Shown one piece after another: positions 57,870 through 64,000 of a stretch of 64,000 nucleotides of DNA (positions within the stretch are counted from its first letter, which is position 1; each line of letters begins with the position of its first letter). The position numbers and the translations under genes are program-made. Origin of the DNA: Bin87 sp034421995 (GTDB lineage: Bacteria > Chloroflexota > Dehalococcoidia > Lucifugimonadales > UBA3495); NCBI GenBank assembly GCA_034421995.1, contig DAOUJY010000076.1, forward strand, positions 16,448-80,447, read 5' to 3'. The notes under the pieces were generated by a model. That model saw only the letters and a program-made list of their open reading frames with translations. It did not search any database and was not told the DNA's origin.

Positions 57870-58316
57870 CTAGCCGATGGTTTCGGGCACCGGCGGCGGG
57901 GGCGCCGGCTTGGCGCGGCGCCGTCGCGCTCGGGGATCGGGGTCAGACGCTATGGCGCGTTCGAGGTCGGTGACGAGGTGGCGAACGCGGCGGCAGAGGT
58001 TGATGGCGATTTGACGGGCGTAGAGAGGGTCGCAGGATGTGAGCACCGCGGGGGTAATGTAGTGGACCTTCTGAAAGGTGCGCCGGTGGGGCGCCCACGA
58101 GCGGGCATACATATACATGGCGTTCATCAGAGCCGATTCGAGCTGGCGACGGCTCTGGTGGGGAAGATCCCAATGGACGGCGGCGGCAGTGACGGCGTGG
58201 GTAGCGGCACGGCGCAACGTGTCGCAGGCCAAGTTGTAACTGCCGAAGGAGAGGTGGAGGAAGGAGAGGTTGAGGTAATGATGGCTGCGGTCTTGGTGGC
58301 GGGCTACGGTTCCGAT
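57870..58316 (-). CDS. Lineage-specific protein family, member 2 (HEPN-like), ATC start
   Basis: 148 aa if started at ATC (58316), preceded at eight bases by AAGGAG. Gapless alignment with member 1 begins at residue 2 (GTVARHQ vs GTVQFHQ) and runs through LRRAATHAVTAAAVH, SRRQLESALM and TFQKVHYI; the ATC lines up with member 1's ATG. Without it the first usable start would be a TTG at 58232, which would lose 28 aligned residues. Basic C-terminal tail (RRRRAKPAPPPPVPE). Helical, unknown function. Confidence 0.65.
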   Translation of the reverse strand: MGTVARHQDRSHHYLNLSFLHLSFGSYNLACDTLRRAATHAVTAAAVHWDLPHQSRRQLESALMNAMYMYARSWAPHRRTFQKVHYITPAVLTSCDPLYARQIAINLCRRVRHLVTDLERAIASDPDPRARRRRAKPAPPPPVPETIG

Positions 58317-58775
58317 GGCGGTTACTCCTTTTGGTTGTGGCGGATGATTTGGGTGTGGAGTTGAAGGCAGGATTTCACTTCGTTGTCAGCGCACGGCCGG
58401 TTTGGGTACGCAACTATTTTTCCCTACTTTTTCGTGTACTCAGCGCGCCAGAGGCGCACCTGCGCGCGGGCACGGACAGTCCCGGTGGTCCAGCCGGCAA
58501 TCCTATTGAGGCGGTCGGGTCTAACAGAGCCTTGCCGAGTGCGACCGGTTGCGATTTTGGAAACTGACGGGGTTGGCCGTCGAAGTGAAATCCTGCCTTC
58601 TGAGATCGAGATTGAAACAGCTGTTTTGCCTAGACAAATTTAGGATATATGTTCTGGCGCGGTGGGCGCAAGGAGCAGGTGTCAGTTCGTCAGAAGCGGG
58701 ATTTTGGGGATTGGAGGGATTTTCGGGATTGAGGCGACGCCGGCTGCTGATTGCGTTCAATGACGGGAGAACCAG
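58317..58775. other. Gene-free stretch, 459 bp
   Basis: No gene is visible on either strand. It contains a palindromic word GCGCGCCAGAGGCGCACC near 58445 and T-rich stretches near 58410-58435, but no terminator with a clear stem and tail and no recognised promoter. Confidence 0.5.
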
Positions 58776-61700
58776 TCAGGAGACGAAAGTGGCGGAACTG
58801 GGGCGGGCTTTGCCGCCGTGGACGGAGGGTTCGGCGCACCACATGGCGGCGAGACGGCGGACAGCGCGGTAGGTGTCTTCGTTGAAGCCGAGGAGGTCGC
58901 AGAGGACGCGGCGGTCGAGGAGGGCGCGGTTGGGATCGGCGTCAGCGAGGTAGGCGGGCTGGAGATCCAGATTGCGGAAGTCGTTGAAGATGGATTCGGC
59001 GGCGGCGAGTTGAGCGTCGGTGAGGGAACGGAAGTTAAGCACGGGGAGCGTTGCGGTATGGTGAATGGTCGAGCGCCCGCGGCCGCTTTGCTGCCGGTTG
59101 GAGTGCCACCAGAACATCAATAGGCCCAATGTACTATTGCACCATAGCGTGAACGCATAATCTAGCCGGGCATCGGGAAAAATCACATTAGGCCACGCAA
59201 CGCCGCCCAGACTTTCCGATTCGGTGAAAGCGGCGGCAAGGGGTTGGGATGTGAAGCGAAAGTCTCGGTTGATATGGGCGCGACTGGCGGTAGCCCAAAT
59301 TTCGGCGGCTCTGGATTCCATTCCTGGCCGCACGCGCAACGACGAGTCGGGGGCGCATATCATTTTCGTTTCGCGGTTGGCATCGTGATTCCACAGGGCT
59401 GGGTAAGTGGCAGTAGGGCTGGCGGCCATTCGGGTGAAAGGCCCCTGGTGGGCTGCGCTAATGAGCAGTTGGGAATCCAGTCCTCGTTCTCCGACCTGGT
59501 TCAGCGGCGCAATGGACAAATCCCGGGCCGTCGGCTGGGCCGGCAGCCATAGATATCCTCCAGCCAGGGCATATGCCACTTGCGCCACCGTCGCATCCGC
59601 GATGCGGGCCGCGCCCCAGCCGCTTTCATATTCATTCACCGGAGCGTTCAGAATCTCGCCAGCGGGGGTGTCTCCGCAGAAAATCGGTATGCCGCCGTAT
59701 GGGCCATCCTCCAAATGCCGGAATTCGGAGCTGGCCCGTATAACGTCGGCGACTTCCTGAGCTTCGGCGAAACTCTGCGGCCGACGGCGCAGCGAAACGA
59801 ACTGCGCGCGTCCGGTGGGCGGGTCATCTTTTGACCGTCGCCTACCGACGACTAGGCATTCGGCGATGCCAGTATCCGATGAAAAGGACATATCGGCGTC
59901 TTCGGCGGCGCTACTGACGATGGTAATGTCGGTGTATTGCGAGGCAATCATCTGTCGAAATTTGGACCAGGATGAGCCATTGACGGCGGTGAAGGGCAGC
60001 ACTAAGGCTAGAACGCCGCCGGGCTTAATTTTTCTGTCAGCGATGGAGGCAAAGGCTGAACCCAGTCCGGCGTGGCCGTGATAGTGGGAATTGCGGGCCA
60101 AACGGGTCAGGCGGGCCGCCATGTCGTCCTGGTCGTCCACCGATGCGCCGAAAGCGGCAAAGGCGGCGTTCTGGACGTTGCCCTGGGCGTCGCGGTGCTT
60201 GGTGTTGCTGGTGAAGGGCGGGTTCATTATCACCAGGTCGAAGCCGCCATCGGGGACGTCGGCGACAATCTGGGCGGCGGTTTCCTCGCCGACGCTGCCA
60301 GTGCGCATTGCCGGGTCGCTGGTGTTGAACAAGGTCAATGCCGCCGAGGATTGGAGCAATTCCAGGGAACCGATGGCCACGCTGCCGTCCTGCTGCCGAC
60401 CGTAGGCCAGGGTGTACAGGCGGGAGTTGTCAAATTGGACCGACGGCGCAATGCCGGACAGGGTGGAGCCGGTAATGTGGATGGCGGATGGCATCACGTC
60501 GCAGCCGTAGAGCATTTCTTCCAGCATTACCGGATGCAGCGCCGTAGGGTCGCCGCCGGCGCGCTCGTGCCGACCGGCGATTTGCTGGTAGGCCGCCGAC
60601 AGCAGGGCGCCGGTGCCGCAGGCGAAATCGCCGACGCGCAGTTTGCCGATGGCGTCGGCGTCGGACCAGTCGAAAAGGCCCGGCTCAGGGGAAGTCTGGA
60701 TTCCGGCTTCCGCCGGAATGACGGTGGTGGGAGGGATGGCGGTGGTGGGAATGGCGTTGGCGGGAGGGGTGACGGTGGTGGGAGGGATGACGGTGGCGGG
60801 AATGGCGGTGGCGGGAGGGATGGCGTTGGCGGGAGGGCTGACGGGTTGGAGTTTGCCTACGGCCAGGCGAGCCAGCAGCAATGCCGAAGGTGGGAGAGTG
60901 TAGAAGGTGGCCAGATACTTGCGGTCGGCGATGAGCCGTTGGAAGATGCGCCCGGTAAGGTCGTGGGCGATGCTGGCGCCGGTCTCAATGACTTCGAGAG
61001 CGGTGTCGCGTAAGAGACGCATAACGGGCCAACCGTAGCCGGACGGGATGTGTTCCATGATGTCTTTGGCGATGGAGAAAATTGCCCAATAGTTGACCCT
61101 AAGTATTTCGCCCCAGGTATCCAGGGTGTCGCCGAAAGGATTGCGGGCATCATCGCCGCAAACGATGCGCAAAGGCGGAATGTCATGTGAGCCGGACAGC
61201 CGTTCGTGGAAGACCAGGGCGTTGGCTACGATAGCGCAGGCCATGCGGCGGGTTTGGGGGACGTCGGGCATACCCAAGAGCCTGGCGATGATGGGCATAG
61301 TGTCCGGGCGTAGTTGGTGCATATTGTTCAGCACCCACACGGCGCGCTCGATACCTTCTTCCAAGATCGCGGTGGCAGCGTCCACGGCGCGTTGGGGGAC
61401 GGAAATGAGGCTGACAAGGTCGGCCAGGTTGGCAACGCGGCCTTCCAGCCAGCCGGCTTCGGGGAATCGGCTGCCATCATCATGCAGGACGGCGTAGGAA
61501 AGGCGGGCGTTGGCCAGGGCAGCGCGCAGGTCAGTTGCGAAACGGACGGAATCGGGATAGCGCAAGGCGATGGCGGCTTCTATGGGATGGGTTTCGTCCA
61601 CTACCGAAAGACCGAGGCGGCCGGCGGCGTCGGCTTCGGCGGTGCCCACGGCTTCGTATTCGGCTTCGACCACCACGGGGGCGCGGTCGGGAGCGGTGAT

Positions 61701-61847
61701 CAGGTTGTCCAGTTGCAGGCTGGGGTTGCCGACAATTAGTTGGGTGTTTTCGGAGCGGATCTGGCAGCCGAACAGCATACCGCGCAGCAAGTCGCCGAGT
61801 TCGTTATTGACGCTGGGTTCGCTGTGGCGGGGCTGCTGGCCGGTCAT
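58776..61847 (-). CDS. Type IIG-like N6-adenine DNA methyltransferase with N-terminal nuclease-like domain
   Basis: 1023 aa. The N-terminal 70 residues contain LDNLITAPDRAPVVVEAEYE, a D...E-x-E pattern like a PD-(D/E)xK nuclease with the Lys replaced. The methyltransferase domain has motif I FACGTGALLSAAYQQIAG (about 405) and motif IV DLVIMNPPFTSN (about 540). The last 300 aa may be target recognition (FWWHSNRQQSGRGRS). Between them (about 340-390) is a Pro/Ala/Thr-rich stretch encoded by a minisatellite and ending in a dispersed-repeat translation (VIPAEAGIQ). No separate restriction or specificity gene is near. Confidence 0.78.
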   Translation of the reverse strand: MTGQQPRHSEPSVNNELGDLLRGMLFGCQIRSENTQLIVGNPSLQLDNLITAPDRAPVVVEAEYEAVGTAEADAAGRLGLSVVDETHPIEAAIALRYPDSVRFATDLRAALANARLSYAVLHDDGSRFPEAGWLEGRVANLADLVSLISVPQRAVDAATAILEEGIERAVWVLNNMHQLRPDTMPIIARLLGMPDVPQTRRMACAIVANALVFHERLSGSHDIPPLRIVCGDDARNPFGDTLDTWGEILRVNYWAIFSIAKDIMEHIPSGYGWPVMRLLRDTALEVIETGASIAHDLTGRIFQRLIADRKYLATFYTLPPSALLLARLAVGKLQPVSPPANAIPPATAIPATVIPPTTVTPPANAIPTTAIPPTTVIPAEAGIQTSPEPGLFDWSDADAIGKLRVGDFACGTGALLSAAYQQIAGRHERAGGDPTALHPVMLEEMLYGCDVMPSAIHITGSTLSGIAPSVQFDNSRLYTLAYGRQQDGSVAIGSLELLQSSAALTLFNTSDPAMRTGSVGEETAAQIVADVPDGGFDLVIMNPPFTSNTKHRDAQGNVQNAAFAAFGASVDDQDDMAARLTRLARNSHYHGHAGLGSAFASIADRKIKPGGVLALVLPFTAVNGSSWSKFRQMIASQYTDITIVSSAAEDADMSFSSDTGIAECLVVGRRRSKDDPPTGRAQFVSLRRRPQSFAEAQEVADVIRASSEFRHLEDGPYGGIPIFCGDTPAGEILNAPVNEYESGWGAARIADATVAQVAYALAGGYLWLPAQPTARDLSIAPLNQVGERGLDSQLLISAAHQGPFTRMAASPTATYPALWNHDANRETKMICAPDSSLRVRPGMESRAAEIWATASRAHINRDFRFTSQPLAAAFTESESLGGVAWPNVIFPDARLDYAFTLWCNSTLGLLMFWWHSNRQQSGRGRSTIHHTATLPVLNFRSLTDAQLAAAESIFNDFRNLDLQPAYLADADPNRALLDRRVLCDLLGFNEDTYRAVRRLAAMWCAEPSVHGGKARPSSATFVS
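60696..60846. repeat. Minisatellite with 15- and 18-bp units seeded by a dispersed repeat
   Basis: CTGGATTCCGGCTTCCGCCG at 60696-60715 plus GAATGACGG to 60724 is the CGTCATTCC repeat; after it follow six tandem units of the form GGGA(GGG)ATGGCGGTGG in alternating lengths of 18, 15, 18, 18, 15 and 18 bp. Translated on the minus strand as a Pro/Ala/Thr-rich linker. Length change in multiples of three keeps the frame. Confidence 0.8.
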
Positions 61848-61942
61848 TTTGCACTCCGCGTTGGCACGCTACGGTTCGGGTGGCGGACATGATACAAGGG
61901 GATGCCGTCGTAGGGTCAACGGGCCAGCTGTCAGTGTTGGCG

Positions 61943-61968
61943 TGGTTCGGCAGGCTCACCATGAGCGG
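61943..61968. repeat. TTCGGCAGGCTCACCATGAGCGG dispersed repeat
   Basis: TGGTTCGGCAGGCTCACCAT then GAGCGG; one mismatch from the form at 3160-3185. Confidence 0.85.
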
Positions 61969-62078
61969 CAGCGGTTTATTGACCGGCCGGCGGGGTGTGG
62001 GTATCATCGGCGCAGTTGCTACGAGATTGCCGCGCTTCGCTCGCAATGACAGGCGGGCGGTGTGACGGAATTACCACG

Positions 62079-62128
62079 ATCCTTCGACAGGCTCACCGTG
62101 ATCCTTCGACAGGCTCAGGATGAGCGGG
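62079..62128. repeat. Tandem copies of the TTCGACAGGCTCA repeat
   Basis: ATCCTTCGACAGGCTCACCG then ATCCTTCGACAGGCTCAGGA and TGAGCGGG. A second unit joined to the first with a 22-bp period. Confidence 0.85.
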
Positions 62129-62147
62129 GAAAGTTAGGAGAATTGTT

Positions 62148-63866
62148 ATGCCGCAGGCTAATGAGTTGATTGTGCAGTTTTTGGCGGAGGCTGGGATTGA
62201 TGCGGTGTTTGGGATACCGGGGGGCGGGACGGGGCAGATTTTCACGCAGCTGGTGGGGAAGGAACCGGCGATCAACACGTACCTGACGCGGCACGAGCAG
62301 ACGGCGGCGATCATGGCCGACGCCTACGCCCGGGCGACGGGGAAGCCGGCGGTGATCATGGGGCAGGGGCTTTTTATGGGTTCCAACGCCTCTTTCGGGA
62401 TTATGGAGGCGATGCTGTCGTCCAGCCCGATGTTGGTGCTGACGGATACGTCGGACGGCGGCGTGGGGCAGCATCCGGCGAACCAGTCGGGGGCCGGCGA
62501 GTACGGGAGCATCGACCTGCACAACATCTTCCGGTCGATGACGAAGTACACGACGCTGGCGACTTCGCCCAAGGAGGCGGCGCTGGGGGCGCAGCTGGCC
62601 ATCAAGCACGCGATGAGCGGGCGGCCGGGGCCGACGTGCCTGCTGATGCGGACGGCGTCGATTGGGGGCGAGGTTGACCTGGAGTCGCCACCTTTCATCC
62701 ACGACACGGCGGGGTATCTGAACACGGCCAAGCCGCAGGCGGCGCCGGCAGACATCGAGAAGGCGGTGGAGATACTGTCACAGTCGCGGCGTCCAGTGAT
62801 CGTGGCGGGCAACGGGGTCCACATGGCGGGGGCGCACGACGCGCTGCAACAGCTGGCGGAGCAGTGGAACGCGCCGGTGGCGACGAGCTACAAGGGGAAG
62901 TCGGCCATGGCGGAGACGCATCCGCTGTCGGTGGGGATGGTGGGCATCTACGGGCAGGAGGCGGCGAACCGGGCAGTGGGCGACGCCGACACGGTGGTGA
63001 TCGTGGGGGCGAAACTCAGCCCGCAGGACACGGTGCGGGAGCGGCCCACGGTGTTCAACCCGCGGGGGCAGCGGATCATCCAGATTGACATTGACGACCG
63101 GAACGCCGGCTGGACGTTCCCGGTGGAACTGGGGCTGATTGGCGACGCTGGGAGTATCATGGGTCAACTGGTGGAGGCGTCGGCGGACGCCTCGGCGAGC
63201 ACGGCGGGGAACCGGAGCGAGTGGGCCGGGGCATTGGCGGGACGGAAGACGGACGCGGGGTTCTACGAGGACGCGGGGCTGCATACCGACTCGTCGCCGG
63301 TGCTGCCGCAGCGGCTGGTGCGGGTGCTGCAAGAGACGATGCCGAAGGATACGGTCTATGCTCTGGACGCGGGGAACAACCGGACGTGGATGGCGCACCT
63401 GTTCCAGTCGCAGCAGGCGCATACGTTCTTCTGTCCCGGCGGGACCGCCGGCATGGGCTGGGGACTGCCGGCGTCGGTGGGGTTGCAGATTGCATATCCC
63501 GACCGGCAGGTGGTGGGCGTCACGGGGGACGGTGGGTACATGATGACGGTGAACGCGCTTTCGACGGCGATGCAGTACAACCTGCCGATAGTGTGCGTGG
63601 TGTTCAACGACGGCGCGCTGGGGATGGTGCGGCACCACCAGGCTCCGGGGCAGTACATCGCATCGGAGTTTGCGGAGACGGACAACGCGGCGGTGGCGCG
63701 GGGGTTCGGGTGCTTTGGCGTGCAGGTGGGGGACTCGCGGGACCTGGGGGACGCACTGCGCGACGCACGGGCGTCGGGACGGCCGGCGGTGGTGGACGTG
63801 CTGATCGACCGGGGGCCGAGTCCGGACGACTGGCGGGCGGACGCGCGGGGGTCGGGGGAGACGTAG
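62148..63866 (+). CDS. Thiamine-diphosphate-dependent enzyme (acetolactate-synthase/benzoylformate-decarboxylase-like)
   Basis: 572 aa. Pyr domain TRHEQTAAIMADAYARATGK (catalytic Glu), then GNGVHMAGAHDALQQLAEQW in the middle domain and PP domain GVTGDGGYMMTVNALSTAMQ with VFNDGALGMVRHHQ, the ThDP motif (GDGx...ND). G-ending codons dominate, unlike the C-ending pattern of genes before 45 kb. ATG at 62148 follows AGGAG seven bases upstream. Substrate unknown; pairs in location with the ThDP enzyme at 55709-57391. Confidence 0.88.
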   Translation: MPQANELIVQFLAEAGIDAVFGIPGGGTGQIFTQLVGKEPAINTYLTRHEQTAAIMADAYARATGKPAVIMGQGLFMGSNASFGIMEAMLSSSPMLVLTDTSDGGVGQHPANQSGAGEYGSIDLHNIFRSMTKYTTLATSPKEAALGAQLAIKHAMSGRPGPTCLLMRTASIGGEVDLESPPFIHDTAGYLNTAKPQAAPADIEKAVEILSQSRRPVIVAGNGVHMAGAHDALQQLAEQWNAPVATSYKGKSAMAETHPLSVGMVGIYGQEAANRAVGDADTVVIVGAKLSPQDTVRERPTVFNPRGQRIIQIDIDDRNAGWTFPVELGLIGDAGSIMGQLVEASADASASTAGNRSEWAGALAGRKTDAGFYEDAGLHTDSSPVLPQRLVRVLQETMPKDTVYALDAGNNRTWMAHLFQSQQAHTFFCPGGTAGMGWGLPASVGLQIAYPDRQVVGVTGDGGYMMTVNALSTAMQYNLPIVCVVFNDGALGMVRHHQAPGQYIASEFAETDNAAVARGFGCFGVQVGDSRDLGDALRDARASGRPAVVDVLIDRGPSPDDWRADARGSGET

Positions 63867-63893
63867 GATACAATCCAATGGAGCAAGCTCTAA

Positions 63894-64000
63894 GAGGGTG
63901 TCTAAAAAGGATCCAATTGGTGCAGGAGCATACGAGCGAGGTTTGCTGTGTTGGGCGTAGCGTGGGGGCATGGAACGACCTACTTATCCCAGCGACCTCA
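63894..64000 (+). mobile_element. IS5-family element, left end (runs off window)
   Basis: GAGGGTGTCTAAAAAGG begins at 63894, preceded by CTAA, a plausible YTAR-type target. A start codon follows at 63970 with the IS5 transposase N-terminus. Only the left end is in the window; the right end and full transposase are outside. Confidence 0.7.
63970..64000 (+). CDS. IS5-type transposase, first ten codons (cut by window edge)
   Basis: MERPTYPSDL matches the opening of IS5/IS427-type transposases (consensus MxRxxYPSDLTDEQW). The frame is open at the edge. Preceded by the GAGGGTGTCTAAAAAGG terminal repeat 76 bases upstream. Confidence 0.7.
   Translation, partial: MERPTYPSDL

Larger units (their letters stand above)
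61848..62147. other. Repeat-bearing gap before the second ThDP gene, 300 bp
   Basis: Holds TTCGACAGGCTCA-type repeats at 61943-61968 and, twice in tandem, 62079-62128, plus a GATTGCCGCGCTTCGCTCGC word near 62022. No gene is supported. Confidence 0.6.

Noticed and set aside
1..64000. CRISPR arrays and rRNA genes.
   Set aside because: No regularly spaced direct repeats of 20-40 bp with unique spacers and no rRNA-like sequence were seen; the tandem repeats present are in frame or too short.

Overview
This window looks like one piece of a GC-rich bacterial chromosome, probably a Chloroflexota member of the Dehalococcoidia/SAR202 kind. That placement is inferred from gene content: CbbQ/CbbO, GldG with DUF4340, CaiB and HMG-CoA-lyase-like enzymes, a PAC2 protein, FmdA and two ThDP enzymes. 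No rRNA or phylogenetic marker is present to prove it. Most genes are housekeeping or small-molecule metabolism. TTG and GTG starts with good Shine-Dalgarno (SD) sites are common. Short dispersed repeats of three families fill many intergenic gaps and sometimes enter genes.

Layout. 1-3 kb, minus strand: the 5' end of ribD, dcd, a SIMPL lipoprotein, an acyl-CoA dehydrogenase and a small membrane protein. 3.4-12.6 kb: a 9.2-kb segment with 24-bp perfect inverted ends and a TA duplication, bounded by two decayed IS630-type transposases in inverted orientation. It splits a 64-aa membrane-protein gene, whose halves rejoin in frame when the segment is removed. Its cargo is degV, a GAF fragment hit by an IS4-like remnant, a frameshifted GAF-GAF-PAS-kinase-receiver-winged-helix protein, an alpha/beta hydrolase and an MFS transporter. 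13-22.8 kb, plus strand: selA, a second alpha/beta protein, an endonuclease Q homologue, then a compact run of acetyltransferase, coaE, cbbQ, a CoA-type Nudix enzyme and cbbO.

22.8-29.4 kb, minus strand: a membrane protein, cinA and a Gld-type ABC exporter (ATPase, permease, GldG, DUF4340). 29.6-35.5 kb, plus strand: the polyamine pair speD-speB, an HMG-CoA-lyase-like enzyme and a zinc-ribbon glycosyltransferase. 35.5-40.6 kb, minus strand: small membrane proteins, a stand-alone HsdR_N-type nuclease domain, an Asp-box propeller, and the run ribokinase, PD-(D/E)xK-like protein, Nudix, comFC. 41.4-45.5 kb, plus strand: a lineage-specific family protein, a CaiB CoA-transferase, a four-tRNA operon (Val, Leu, Arg, Val), a small hypothetical and PAC2. 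45.6-51 kb: amidohydrolase, nitroreductase, EamA transporter, tRNA-Glu, an AIR-synthase-like protein and a threonine-dehydratase-like enzyme.

51-64 kb: a gene-poor stretch leading to a small helix-turn-helix gene with an operator-like inverted repeat and a row of 3' hairpins. Then come FmdA, a repeat-rich membrane-anchored metallopeptidase, a ThDP enzyme, a paralogue of the 41.4-kb protein that seems to start at ATC, a 1023-aa DNA methyltransferase carrying a minisatellite, a second ThDP enzyme, and the left end of an IS5-type element running off the window. By eye the plus strand is C-rich from about 13 to 45 kb and G-rich from about 49 kb onward whichever strand codes, so a replication-type skew change lies near 45-49 kb.
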